Shown here one piece after another: positions 34,656 to 48,300 of a DNA stretch of 64,000 nt (position 1 is the first letter of the stretch; each line of letters begins with the position of its first letter). Made by a program: the position numbers and the translations under genes. This DNA comes from Tolypocladium sp. Sup5 PDA-1 (Eukaryota > Ascomycota > Sordariomycetes > Hypocreales > Ophiocordycipitaceae). The notes under the pieces were generated by a model. The model saw only the letters and a list, made by a program, of their open reading frames with translations, ran no database searches and had not been told where the DNA came from. Location: assembly GCA_000750105.3 (NCBI GenBank), contig JPHH03000059.1, forward strand, positions 62,001 to 126,000, read 5' to 3'.

Positions 34656-35962
34656 ATGCCGACGCTCGCCGATTCGCCCATCGAGCAGGCGTTCGACGTA
34701 CAGCACGTGGATCTTAATGCAGCTGGCAGCCCGTCGGGGCGACGAGACAGCTGGCGGTCCCGTCTGCCGCCGCTGCCTCAACAGCGCTCGCCACTCGTCC
34801 GATCCTCCTCTCCCAGACATCATTCCTCCGCATCCACCTCATCAGCGGCAAGACCGACGACCGGCACGGCCAACCCGCCTTCGCCCTCGCCTTTCTCTAC
34901 GCCTTTCTCTACGCCTAGCCGACAAAGGCACCAGTCTCCCTCCCACCGGCCGACGCGACTCCTTGACAGCGAGTTCGACTTCCCCACCGATTGGGGTGAT
35001 GACAACGCCGACGACGTCTCCCTGGTAACGCCGGCCGATTTCTTGCCCCTCCTGCCCGGCTTCACGAGCGACGGCCAGTTCCTCGGCGACCTTGCCGAAA
35101 ACGAGTTTTCTTCGCCATCCAGCTACCCTCTCTTCCTAAACCCACCCGCTGGCACGGGCTCGCAGGCAGGCCAGGCTCCCAGTCAGCCTCAGTTCGCCGC
35201 TACCGTGCACCCTGGCTCCGCTGCCCCTCCCCGCCGCTCGCCCGCCTGCGACCGAACCTTCGCAGCGCCTTCTCGATCTACAACACAACTCTCCGCGTCC
35301 AGTGTCGGGGACTCGCAGAACACGCTGTTCACAAACGAGTTTGGCGAAGAGCTCTTGTCGTCAGAGAGCACGCAAAGCTCCTTCACCGAAATGCCGCCCC
35401 CGCGAGCGCGAGATATCATGAACGCTCCGAAACCCGCACCCGTTGCGAAGCGGCGGCGAGTGACTGGGACACGATACAATGGCGACTCGAAGCCTTTGGC
35501 GTTGCCCCAATCATCTGACGACGACATTTTTGGTGACAACAATCTCGACGACGCGGACCTCCAGGAGCTCATGACCATCGACTTGACCGAAGCCACCGAG
35601 GTGCCGGAGGAGCTGAAGAAACCAGAAGTGGACAACAGAATCAAGATTTCGGCGTTTCAGTGTGTCATCTGCATGGACGACGTCTCAACGTTGACGGTCA
35701 CGCATTGCGGTAGGTGTCCATACACATCCGAGTTGCAACATGTTGCTAATTCTGTCCCCAAGGCCATCTATACTGCCAGCAATGTCTGCACTCGTCGCTC
35801 CATGTCGATGCTACTAGAGGGAAATGCCCCATGTGCCGCGCCAAGATAGACATGAAGCCCCGTTCGTCGTACAACACCAAGACTAAGGGTTTCTGGCCGC
35901 TCGAGCTTAAGCTCATGACGGCTACGAAGAAGGGCAAGCGAAAGGCTGACAACTTGTCGTGA
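34656..35962 (+). CDS. RING-finger E3 ligase, Slx8-like (putative SUMO-targeted ubiquitin ligase)
   Basis: Exons are 34656-35709 and 35763-35962 (418 codons including stop). The intron splits the RING domain. The joined sequence gives a complete C3HC4 RING with Cys336, Cys339, Cys351, His353, Cys356, Cys359, Cys373 and Cys376 (FQCVICMDD, HCGHLYCQQC, CPMC). Just before it lies an acidic segment containing TIDLTEATE (residues 307-315), which looks like a SUMO-interaction motif followed by acidic residues. A basic KRRRVTGTRYNG stretch is a likely nuclear localisation signal. The N-terminal 240 residues are Ser/Pro-rich and disordered. The arrangement fits Slx8/RNF4-type ligases that ubiquitinate SUMO-modified repair and replication proteins. 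The family assignment is inferred from architecture. Confidence 0.72.
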
Positions 35963-36407
35963 CGCGTTGATGATGGGATATACGACGATTGGGCTGGGCT
36001 AACGATACTGACGCTGCGGGCTATCGAACCATTACGTTCGTATGGGAGCTGGGGCTTCGGACGAAGAGCTGAATGCAGAACCGGAACACTTGCTGGGCTC
36101 CGTAGTATATGAAAGCAAGGAGCATCATGAGCATCTCCGATGGAGATCGTGAATAGACGAATCTTATTCAAAGCAGACACGCCCATCTATCCCTCGGCAA
36201 TCCACCCTCCAGGGAAGTGCAGGTATATTCTAGGCGAAGGAAAACACTCAGCCAGTGCCCTTCCACCACAGATAGATGTACGAGGTGCCATTTGCTTTTT
36301 CTCCCAACGCCACCAGGCTAGAACCTAGTCCTTACCAGAGTCTAATCTACGAAGGCACCGTAGCCGGCGGCAGGTCATGTTCCATCACACCCATTCGTTC
36401 AGACGTC
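35963..36407. other. Intergenic between convergent RING gene and nup192
   Basis: These 445 bp should contain the two opposing 3' UTRs. No coding signal is seen. Confidence 0.5.
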
Positions 36408-39400
36408 TCAGTGGAACAAGACGTGGTTCGGCTTGGCCGACTCTACCACTGATTCGTTCTCATACTGCGTCGTCGTCAACATCGGGTTCTTATACGTTGG
36501 GTATGGTAGAGATGCTGTGCGCTTACCTCTAGGAACCCTGTCGCGGCAATGACAACCATCAAGGCGTCTGCCAGCTCACCAATCCGCTCCTCCAGGGCCT
36601 CGTCGGCATTCCCGCTGCCAATGCCCGCGCTGCGCTTGAGGGTATGCGTCACCAGCATGCGGTGCTCGGTCAGGAACTTGCGTCCCTGGACGATGTTGTG
36701 GCTGCCGCGGCTGAGTAGCGCCGCGCCAATGATCCGGGTGATCTTGGCCAGTAGATCGTAGTGCTGCTCGAGGGCCCGCGGGTTATTGGAGTCAGTTTGA
36801 AGTTCTGGGTCGGCGGCGAAGAGGCCCGAGGTCTCGATGGTGCGAAACAGGTTGGCGTAGAGGATGTACTTGGAGCCGGTGCGAGATTGCGCCATCTGGA
36901 GGAGGAGAGCTAGGCGGGCGTTTTGATGATTCTGCTGGTCGGCGTGGCCTGTAGAGTTGTTAGTTGACCAGGCATGTGAAGGCAGCAAGAGTAAGGCAGG
37001 CTTACCAGATGCAAACACATCATGCCACTCGTGCATAATGTTTCGCAACGAGTCGACGAGGATGCCAATAAAGTTGAGTCGGTTGAGTGTCTCAATGACG
37101 TGGTTGTCACCGTCTTGCCGACCAACGTTGACCAAGGTATTGAGGAGAACGAATGCCGCAGCTTGGCAGGTAGGGTCGCCGCAGTAGGCGTCGTCGCAGA
37201 TGGCGTTGATGAGCCTCTCTCCGTAGACTTGAATCGTTTTCGTAATCTTGGGTCGGCTTGAGCTCAACGGTCCTTGCTCGGACATCCCAGTAAGATACCG
37301 GTAGCAGATCTCGTAGTAGACTGATCTCAGCACAGGAGAGCCGGCCCACTTGCCAATGGCCTGGAGGCAGATCTGGAAGAGCTGGTACAGCTTGTCGCTG
37401 ACCAGGTTTCCAATAGCCTGGCTCTGCTTATCTCCACTGTTGGTTGCCGCCAAGTCAAGCTTGAAAAGGAGCACCCGAGCCAATCTTGCCAGCTCTAGCG
37501 CTTCGCCGGGGCGGTCCGCGGCAAAGGCCTCGAGACTCGGGAGGATGGCCTGAAGCGCCTGGAGGAAAAAGGAGGTTTGCGTCGTTCCCTTAAAGTCGTT
37601 GCATTCGACCATAACCAGGAGCAGCCTGGTCCAGGACTTTAGCACTTTGAGGCACTGGGTTGCAATCTGCTTCTGTCTGTTAGACGAGACCAGATATTCC
37701 ACAACCATGGCCTCTTCTTTTTCGATAACCGCCAAGTCTTGGGCTGCAATCACGGTCCCTTGGCCCTGCTGTTCGTTTCGTTTCAGTAGAAGAATCTCCT
37801 TGACGCGGTCCACATTGTAGACTTGGTTTGAGTCGGCATCGCTCTCCAGACAGACAGAGAGGTCCAGGTCCTTGTAATACTGGATTGGAGGCGGCGGCAT
37901 GTCCCAAATACCATCAGGAAGGAGAAAGTCGTACAAGTCGAAGATTGTCGGCGTCTGAATCGGCTGGTCGCCATCCCCGATGACTTGACCATTCAAGGCA
38001 TCATATATGCGTCTTTTGACACTGGGCTTGCGGCCTTGTGATATCATACAAAGCTCCATGGCAATGTACTCCAAAGTTAAACTTCGCAGTGCCAAGTAGT
38101 CGACGAGCGTGGGAGCGCCATCTGTCATGGGGAAGTGAACTGAGGCAACATTCTGGCTCTCCCACAGGAGGTCAGGCTGGATAACAGACTCCCGAATCAC
38201 GAGGTGGAAGAGGAATTCGTTTTCTCGTAGCTCGTTGATGACAAGCGGCGCAGAGAGTGAAGAGCTCCATAGAATGTGCAGGATTCGCATCACTCGCGCT
38301 TTGAGAGCAATGAGCCAGTGCCTCATCCCTTGCGCATCGCTGGAAGGAACCTCAAAAAGAAGCCTCACCAGGCTGTGGAACAAGGATGACCGATTTGCAA
38401 AGGAGCCACTGTTGTCAATGGAGAGAGAGTCCACTCCGCACTGGAAGCCGAGCAGCAGATGAGCAATGGTTGGCTCTTTCGGCGTCGTCTCCAGGCACTG
38501 CAACAGAAAGTCGAGAATGTAGATTTTGGTGATGTAGTTGGGAGAATTCGCTTCGCGCTGCGCCTCCAATGGAGCCATCAGCTCGGACCCGAACGACCGA
38601 GATATCGCCTCGTGCTCTCCATTCGCTTCAAGGGCGACAATGGCCTTGTTGCGATGTGCATGCCGGCTCAACCCTGACCAAGTGGCCGTGATCTTGGACG
38701 ACGACGCCATCTTCTCCAACAGTTTCAGGCAGGCCAGAGTAAGATCGGGATGGCCAATTCCGCAATAGTTGCCAAGGTCCACAACGAGATTTAGTCTCGT
38801 CACCAGTCCGTCTTCGAACGAGGCATAAGCTGCGTTGGCAACTGGTTGGCGCCTCTGGCTGGACTGGAGCTTGATGAGCGGTCGGACCAAGTCATGATAA
38901 GTCGCCTCGAGATCAAGCACTTTCGAAATGACCTCCACTGCACGCAAAATTCCCAAGATGAGAGGAGAATCTGGGGGGGCGTTGCCAACATCTGCTGGCT
39001 CCTGGTGAATCGTGTTGAACAGGGCAGTCATGACCTTGTCGTTGAACATCCACTCCATGACCCTGGCGAACGGATGCTTACTCACGTACGCCGCGAGGTC
39101 TGTTGTGGAGACAATGGAATCGATCATGATGTTTGTCTGGTTTGCAATGACAATGAGGTCTTCGTTGAAAGTGGACAGGCAGGTGAGGATAAACTCGAGG
39201 CATGTGAGCCTCAGCACCCGGATCTGATGCTTCTCCTGAAGCTCCTGAGACTTGTTCGCAAAGACTAGGCCCATGACAAAGTCCACGTAGACCTCGATGC
39301 CAGGGTATCGAGAACTTGACCCGAGACTCTCGGGGAAAGGCAAGGAGTCATTCAGCGGGCTGCTGTCTCTTGCTGGGGACACCAACGCTAGCAACAGCTG

Positions 39401-41686
39401 AATGAACGATTCAGGGTCCTCAAAGCCGCTGCTCATCTCATCCAGAATGCGTTCGGTCGACACGAGAGGAGCTGGTTGTGTCTGCCGAAGAGGTCCGGTG
39501 GCGGGACCGGCATAACCACCCGTGATCCAATTCTCCAAGCACATCCACATGGTATGGCTCTCTTGAATAGACTTTCTAGCCATTAATGCTTTCAGTGCCA
39601 TGAAGACGCAGCCCCGGAGCCGGGGGGGAATTGGGCTGCTTGCCAACTCGTAGAGCACGTCGACGAGATTGTATCCCGGGTTCTGCAGCAGGAACACCCT
39701 GGTTGTCTCACTTTCGCCGGCGAGCTTGGTGATGAGACGAAGATAGCACTCGAGCATCATGGCTGACTCGGGCTCCGTCTCCAGCAGGTCGTTGGTTGGC
39801 TTTGCGCCGCGGTATCTCACAGTCTGGGTCGCTGTTGGCTTTTGCCTCATCTTGTCGGAGAAGAAGTCCAGCTCTTTGAATATCTGAGTCCATGTCAAAG
39901 ACTGTGATCTTCTTATTTTTCCTGAAGAGTGATGCCCGTCGTCGAGAAGGAAGTCGTGAGCGGCGGTGGCACACTCATCGCTCTCGGATATGGCTTGCAG
40001 CATCTCGCAGAAAGCCGCCACCAGTGGAGTTGACGCGCGTCGAGATGCCCAGTGCATAAAGCCTGCAAGGTTGCTGTCCGGATCCGCCCAGAAGTTCGCC
40101 GCCGCATCGGGGCGCCCTTCATACGAGTAAGCGATGATGAGCAAGAAGCGCTCCAGGTCCAAATCTTGCTCATGCGCTTGGCTCAGCTGCCGTTGCTCGT
40201 CTTCCTCGACTCGCAGCTTTCTGAGGACATCCGGCAAGTTCGAGATGAATGCATCCACAAACACCTCCAACTGTGCCATCAGACACAGGCGGAAGAAGCT
40301 GGAGAACTGGATCGACTCGGATGGCAAAGCAGAGGATTTCCTCTGGAGCCAGTTGCGCATGCCAACCCGAACAGAATCGTGCCAGTCGGGTGGTTTGACA
40401 TCTCCCGCGACGGATAGTATGAAGTCGAAGGCGCCATCTTTTAAAGAGTCCAGGAACTGCTTTGACCTTTGACGATCCTCTGTCTTATAGTCAGCGATAT
40501 ATCGAGTTGTGATCGTAGCGGGACTGCTTACCCTCATCGAGATCGGTATTAGGAGGAATGGCAGCTTCGGGCGGATCGTCCAAGTAGAAGCCACTGTACT
40601 CGGCAAGCCACCAAGCCCGGAATGCAGCGTGCAAGTGCGGCAGTGGCCAAGTGGAATCGTCTGCAGGTGGGAAGAGCTTGTTGTTCAACTCTCGGACTCT
40701 GATGAGATCGTAGCCTCCTTCCGTCGACCCAAAGGCTGATATATATGCGCCAATGGCAGGTACCAAGTGCACTGAGTCGCATGTCAGTAAACGCTAGGAG
40801 GGGGCAAATTGAATCATCAGCTTACCAAGGAGGGTATCGTATTTGTCGGCTTTCTTCAAGATCGAGATGAAGTCTAGGAAATCTGAAATTTCGGCCTGTC
40901 GCTTCTCTATGCAGCGGCAAAGGATGACCCCGAGCTGCTCGTGTTGCTGGATTAGGCTCAGACGTGAGAACTCGACGGTCTCCATCTCTTCTGATATCCC
41001 GCCAGCGTTTCCTTGGTTCAACGTCTGTGCCGCCGCGATCTTGTCTCCGAGCCTCTGCAGCCACGTTCGTATCTTCGCCATCGCGACCATGCATCTTGGC
41101 ACATAGCGTTTTGACCCGCCAGGCCCCGACTGAAACAGCCGTGCTGCGACAAACATCTTGATGCCTTCGAGAGCGCTGGACTCTTCGGCTTCCTCGTCCG
41201 CGCCATCCAGCTCTAGGAGCAGCCTCAGGGCGTCAAGGAGATATTTCCGTTGCTGGTGAAAACGGATAATTCCGCATTCGAGGAGAGATCGGCCGAGGAC
41301 GGAGGGGTCATCCTGAGAATCGAGGAGGCATCTCGCCGCGTCTAGCTCGTCGATGTCGATCTCGTCGGAGAGCAGCAGCGCGTCCTGCTGAAACTTTTCG
41401 TTTATGTTGTACTCGTTACCGTCCAAAGAGAGCTTCCCTACGACCCTGTTAGCGACTTCTTCCTCGGCAGTCTCTCGATTTGCGCGGGGTGCGTACCTGA
41501 TTTTACCATGTTTCGGCTCTGTTCCTTCCTGGGCGGGCTCTCCCACAGCTTGCCCATCTCCCTCTCGAAGGTCTGGACGAGAAACTCATTGTCCAAGCTC
41601 TCGACACCGTCCCCGTAGCCACCGTCCAATGCCGCCAGCTCTCGGTGGAAAGCCTGCAAGGCATCCAGCGTTGTAATTTCGGCCAT
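36408..41686 (-). CDS. nup192: Nuclear pore inner-ring nucleoporin Nup192/Nup205
   Basis: A large alpha-solenoid scaffold of the nuclear pore inner ring. It binds Nic96, Nup53 and Nup145N-type linkers. Exons are 41686-41497, 41437-40826, 40771-40532, 40479-37006, 36948-36527 and 36464-36408 (1665 codons including stop; the frame closes exactly). The start MAEITTLDALQAFHRELAAL and LDGNEYNINEKFQQDALLLS are the conserved N-terminal elements. LHAAFRAWWLAEYSGFYLDD is the family's conserved early-helix motif. The rest is helical repeat without catalytic motifs. The penultimate intron (57 bp) keeps the frame open if unspliced, which would add 19 residues. The final exon gives a short C-terminus ending NHVLFH. 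The gene is head-to-head with tel1. Confidence 0.93.
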
Positions 41687-42326
41687 GTTTGGCGATGGGG
41701 TGCTATTGCATCGTGAAAGGAGGATATGGCGTAGAGAGGACAGTCACCCGACGGCGACAAACGCGTAGGACGACACCAGATGGCTGCCGCTTTGTCGTGT
41801 GTTGGCCCGACCGCACTGCGCAAGAGAGAGAACGGTGTTCAGAGATTCTGCAGCCTTGCTGCTCGCATGCCTGCTATTGGCACGACAAAGCAGTTTGCCA
41901 TTGGATGCGACAGCGGGAGCGCAGATGTTGCGGGCCGACATAAACATCCTTGTGGGCGGTGTGGATTCTGCCGGTTGTATTTTGGGGAGCTTCCTAAGCT
42001 ACGCAGATGGAAGGCCAGGCAGCCCCCAAGCCATGGACGAATGACGAGCCCTCGGAGGGATCCTGTCGGTTCATGCTGCGCGATCGGATTGAAACTGCGA
42101 CCTTCAGAAGCACGACCGTCTAAAGTTATGGCTGTTCCTAGTGACGAAATCTACTTTGCGTGTCTCTCGTTTACTTCCCCCGTCGCCCACCTTCCGTGGT
42201 GCTGGAGGCTGACCCCGAGTCCCTGACGCGCCTGGGCAACTCAGGCGGCTGCAAGCAACACCAAACATCAGCCAGCTACCGCAGTACCGTGCGAGCTGCC
42301 CTGGTTGGGGCATTAATAGGTTCAAG
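41687..42326. other. Bidirectional promoter region nup192 / tel1
   Basis: These 640 bp separate the start codons of nup192 (-) and tel1 (+). No gene is seen. There is no obvious TATA element on either side. Confidence 0.55.
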
Positions 42327-45300
42327 ATGGCATCTTCTCATATGTCGACAGTCAGGAATCTCGCCAGTATGCGCAGCCCCGTTAAAATACTTAACATGAC
42401 ACTGACGGCCTACAGGAGATATAAAGTCTGGCTCTCTCAAGGACCGTGACAAAGCCGTAGATGGTAAGTTGAGTCTACTCTCATCATGGTTGGCAATTGT
42501 CCTAACCAGGCTCTAGATTTGACCTATCTGCTGAAGAATAGAGCTGCAAATCTGTATGCCCCCCTCTCACTCACGTCACATTGGCAAGCCCTGGGGTGCT
42601 TGTTTACTAACACAACCCAGCTCCGCTCTGGAAGACAAGAGCTATCATGAAATATTCGAGGCCATATTCAATCTCGTTCTTTCCGAAAAGCCGGTATTCT
42701 ACGACAAGAAGAAGACTCAAACAAAACGCAATGGCGCCGCGTCGCGGCTTTCGAAATGCGCGGCTGCGGTCAGAGTGGCCGCTTCCCGAGGCGTCGCCAA
42801 GCTGGGACGAAAGACGTTACTCGCCTTTATAGATCATATCACACAGGTTCTTCCCGGTCCAAACGATGACTTTGTGCCGCCATTACTTCAGGACTACGTC
42901 AAGGCTCTCGCCGAGGTGCTTGCTCGTCCGTCTCACGTCGAGTTCCTATCCAGGAAAGACGGGGCGCCGTGGGCAGGCTGTGTTGACTTTTTGCTTGACA
43001 TCGCCGTTTATATATTACCCAGCGAAGCACACTCAAGTGTCGTAGCTCCGAGCCGCGACTCTCCTGCCCCTGGAACTTCAACGCCGTGGTCGACTGGAAG
43101 GTCAAGTGCTTCCACGCAAAGCCAGAAGCGTACCAATCAATCTGACGGGGGACCTCTTCGGGATGCTCTCGAAGGCTTGCACTACTTGGTCCAAGCAGCC
43201 AACGCTCCCATTCTGCGGCGATCCAAGGACATCACGGATCTGGCCCTGAGGGTGTTGGGAATGAAGACCCTCAGTCTTGGTTCAATGCAAACCGCTTGTT
43301 TTGCCATTGCCAACACAACATTTGCCGCAGCCCAAGCCGATGACTTCACATTTTCAAATGCTCTGGTGAAGAATCTGCTACCTTTGATGAGCTACTGGTG
43401 GCGAGCCGACAAAGTCTCGCAAGATGAACTGATCAAGGCTTTGCGAAACGAGATATCAAAAACCATCTTCCTGACGCACCTTCACATCGAAAACCTCGCG
43501 GTTAATTCCTGGGATGCTACAGTGCGAAGCGATGTCGAGAATCTGATTGATCCCATGTGGCTCGAGTATTCGAAGCGAAGCGACGCATTTCGGCTGCAGC
43601 TCAATGATGTTACATTTGCTTCGTCGTCATTGCCAAAAGATTCTCTGCGACTGGACCTTTTTGGTCTCCGACACCATAATGCCGAGGGAGAGGGTTCCTG
43701 GGCCTTGGTCCAGAACATAGCGCTTTTGGAAGCGATCCTGTTGCGACCCCAGAAGAGGCTACCTCACGCTGGGGACGATAGCGTCGAGCAACCACGCAAA
43801 AGACGGCGGGTTCGGGAGGATTCAAGCCGCCTAAGACTCAAGTTAAAGTCGAGGGACCTCGGCATCCAGAGGACGGCTCTTCAACTGGTCCCATTCCTGG
43901 TCGCTAGCAATGTCTCGGCAGCTGACGAGATGAGGGAGTTGCTCGTGGACCTGGTTGCTTGTGCGTCAAACAAGAATGCCACGACAGCGTCATGGGCCTT
44001 GGTCGCTTGTGCAAGGTATGCTGCCGATTGTTCCTCTTTGCACCACGACGCTGACACGTTAAGTTGCGCTTCATTGCCTGATGTCCGTGAAGGCCAGCTA
44101 GATATTTGGAGGCAGCTGTGGCACATAGCTGCCAGGTCCCTCAGCCTTCCTGCAACTAGCCGGGCGTCGTGCCTCTTGCTACATGTCATACTAAAGGCAG
44201 GCATTTTGCCACACCATACGCTTTCAGAAGACATCAACAATTTCGTCACGACGGCGGATGTTAACGGGCCAGCGATTCTCTGCGATACATCGCTGGCCCT
44301 GATGTCGCACCTTTTCCACGAACGCAATGCTAGGCTGCCAAGTGCCAGCCAAGCCACGAGCAGCCACATCATCAGATGGGTGTTCTTGAAGTGGAATCCT
44401 AGTGAGTTCTTGCGGTCATTGAAACGTTGTCATGGGCTGACAATGTGCGCAACTAGATGAGCTGGGGTACTCATCCTTTCAGTCGATCCACGTTCGACCT
44501 CTCGACTTCGTCAACCTGTTGCGACTATGCTGCGGAGCGCAGCCACTCTCATGGAATGATCAACATGCAGTATCTGGCACTGCACTCGGCGAAGCGTGGA
44601 AGGTACAGCGGGAAATTTCCCAGTTTAATGAGTACCTTCTCCTCCTTGCGCATAAACGGCATGATTCCGGCCCAAATGATGCTGGCCAGCTGTCCACAAC
44701 AAACAGAGCTCTCCCCCTCGCGGACACAAGCAACTTCTACGTATCGAAGAAACTTGTATTAGAGCTCCTTTATCCAAAGGTGGAGGAGCTGGTCGACCTA
44801 TGCAACTCGTGGACCAAGAAGTCAAGCGAAGGAGGTAGCCAAATATCTCTTGAACGATTCCAAAGTCTTCTGTCGGCTTGCATCATCGGGGCCATGCTTC
44901 TGCCCCAAGTGAGCGACTTGAACTCTACGCAATCGTCTGCCGTGGAGCCGACTCTGGGGGATCTTGCCGACAGGAGTCTAGCTATTGCCTTGAACTCGGT
45001 TGAGCCGGCGGCGTTTATTGATCTAGTTCTGCGGTTGCTACGTCCCTGCATCCCCGATCTCAACACGGCAAGCCTCGCCCGACTTCATGCCGAGAATATC
45101 GGCTTGCTCCGCCTCGTTACGAAGATTTCAAGCTCGCTAGAATTGCGGCAACCGGGACAAAACTCAAACCATGTAGACTCCATGGAGCTCGACGATGAGT
45201 TTGAGTCACAGAGTAGCAGGGCTACGACAACCTCGACGCCTGGCCCCATACCTAGACATAACACACAAATGTCTACGAGTCCTCGAGCCTTTTATACGGA

Positions 45301-48300
45301 CACTAAACTGCGCCTTGCCCTCTTGCGGGCTCTTCACAGCGACGCCAAACAGATCGGCCTTATTCCAGACTCCTGGCTTGATGGCCTTTTATCGATGCCT
45401 GACGATGATCTGCTGTCATGTCAATGCTTGTTGATCGAGATGTCCAACTCGGATCTCGTGATGAGTCCAGAGAATGCATTGGGTCTAATTCAGCGACTGG
45501 GCGCAATCATTAGCGACTCGGAGTATCAGTGCTGCGAGGTTGCCCTCACTGCTTGCATTGAAGTAATCGACGGCCTGCATCAAATATGGTTAAACGACAA
45601 CCAAGACCTCGCGGAAGGCGTGGGCGATCTATACAACTACTTCATCAAGGTCTGCCTCACTTCAAACCTGTTCTCCCCGAAAGCCCAGATGTCGATGGCC
45701 CGCCTGCTCTTCACGCTTCTCAGTGCCGATCCAGCATATGGCACGAATCTTGGCCTTGATTCATGTCGAACGTCGCTTTTGTATATTCTCAGCGGTGGCA
45801 CAATGAAGGTCAAGTGCTTCGTCGCGGACAGGATCGCTGGCATTTTCGAGCTCTGCATTTTGATGCTGCACGACGAGGTTTTTGTGGACGTGCTGGACAG
45901 CCTGCCGGCGAACTCCGAGGATGCTGCTGGTATCGCTTACAGGCTGCTGGTTCTTTCGAAATTAGCCTGCCGATGGCCAACTCTGTTGAGAAGATGCATC
46001 TATCATATCTTCGAGACCCCGGGAAAGATTGCTCAAGCGACAGACTACGCCACATGGTGCTTGGCGGACATCGCCAGCAAGCTGAGCTTGGACTCACCAA
46101 AAGAGCTGTTCCTGCTCTTTTCTCGTCAGCTCCTCTACACTTGGATGGAAAGCGACTCGTTGCAAGATATCCCATTTTCCATCTTTGGGTTCGATCAGCT
46201 TGGAGACCTGCTCCGTGCAGCCCAAGCTGAAACGATGGGACTGGCCTTGATGCGAGGGCAAGAAGCCGCAAGTACAGATTTGTCTCGATTAATCGCATCG
46301 AGCGAAACGGAGCTTATACAGAGCAACTTTGCAACAGCGCTTTCTTACTGCATGATTTATGGCGACGCCTTTGGCGAGTCAACCAAGGTGAGCGGCGAGG
46401 ATCGCATTAAGAAGAAGCTCGGGAACAAGCTTTACATCGAATCCATCTACATCAACTTTGTCGATATAGTCGCCTTGTTCTTTGATCTCATCGACCAAGA
46501 GGATTCGCCGGAAAGGGTCTTCCGCAGGCACCCGGACCTCTCATACGCTGCCGACAATTTGGAAGCCATCAAGCATATTGCGCATTCGTCAGCCAAATTG
46601 CCGCCGAACCAGCAGCCAATGTTTCGGGCGAAATTTGTAATTCATGACCTCTTCAGGCTATGCCAAGGGACAGAGTTTCAATTTCACGACCTCTGGACAC
46701 CGGCTTTGGTGATATCAATTGCCAGGAGGCTTCTTAGCAGTGTTCACCCAGCTTTGGGGTCCCTCCACGCCTGCTCGGTTCTCCGGAAAGTTCGGCTTGT
46801 GGTCTGTCTGGCTGGGCCGGTGGCCCTAGAGTCTTATTGTCTTGAAATGCTGCTCAACTCCATTCGTGCCTTCATCGTCGACTCGGAGTGCGCCGATGAT
46901 GCCTTGGGGATGAGCCAGTATCTTCTTGCTGCCGGGTCTGCATACTTGAGTCAGACGCCTTCTTTCCTCGCTGGCTATGCCTTGTCAACATTGGCTTCAC
47001 TCCGAGTCTTTCTGGAGTCGAGCCAATCCAGCACGACTCAGGAAAGCCAGTTCAAAGCAACCATGAGCAAGGCTCAGAACTTCCACGAGTGGTTCAGCAA
47101 GTATCTTGCCGAGTACACGTCCTCTGCGTTTCGCAACGACATTCAAAGGAACTCGTTCAAATCCATCACTCAGTCAGCAGCGCATATAAGGTCATCTGGA
47201 AATGCAGAGAAAGACACCTTTGAAAGCAAGCTGCTTCTGGACATTTTGGAAGACGGCGCCTCGGAGCAGGGGCTTCTGAATGAGACGTCTCGTGAGCTCG
47301 CCTTGGGCTTGCTCTGTGGCGACTTTACTATACCTACCGCCGTTCTCGATGACATCGTCGAAAGCGATGACGACGCCATTCTTCATGCTGGCGCGGTATG
47401 GAAGAGCTGCGAGGCACAAAGTCTCAGCCAGAATTACCTGTCTTGGGCCGGGCGAGTAGTTGGGCGGTCCTTTTCAGCTTCGGGCGACATCCCAAAGGGC
47501 ATCCTTCGCGAATCACGGCTTGCGCATTACGAGAAGATTGCTCCGGGACCAAATGGTTCCGAAATGGGCCTGCTTTGTCTTCTTCAGGATCTTACCTCTC
47601 ACCAAGACTCTGTCGTGGCTGGGCTCTCGGAGGATTCACTGAGGAGTGCGGTTTCTCAAGCTGTGTTGCAGGAAGATGAACCGCTTGTCGTGGCTTGTCA
47701 GCGAAGCTTATCTGAGTCTCTGTTCCTTGCCTCTCAGTGGGGAGGTTACCGCTCGCCCCCGTCAGAAATACGAACCGTTTCCGCCCCCGAGGACGCGCAG
47801 ACCATCTGGGCAGAAGACATCGCGTCCCGAGCCTGGCTGCCGCAGCTAAGTGTGCACTTGGCCAAGTCTGTACGCGAGTCAATCCTTCTTTCTGTCCTGC
47901 CTCCGATACTGGCAAAAGTCAAAGGGTTTGCTGAAAAGGCATTCCCTTTCGTCGTCCATCTGGTTCTCTACTTTCAGTTGGAACAGCAGCAAACAATGAA
48001 GCGCCAGCTGTCTACGGCAATCAAAGGGTGGCTGAAGGCGAAAGCTTCCGGTGCCAAAGACAACCTCAAGCTTTTGATCAACACAATACTGTATCTGAGA
48101 ACTCAGGAATACCCGAAAGAGTCGTCTATAGAGGATCGATTGCATTGGCTGGACATTGACTACACTGTTGCAGCCTCGGCAGCGTCGCTATGCGGCATGT
48201 ATAAGACGGCTCTGCTGTTTGGAGAGCTTGTCTCCTCCGAGGGCACACGCGCGTCTCGCAGGTCGTCTGCATCCAGAGAATCTGACATCAACGACACACT

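Noticed and set aside
40794..41546. Possible separate 250-residue protein opposite the tel1 side of nup192
   Set aside because: Joined by standard introns it becomes the second exon of Nup192, and its own start is only the unspliced intron.
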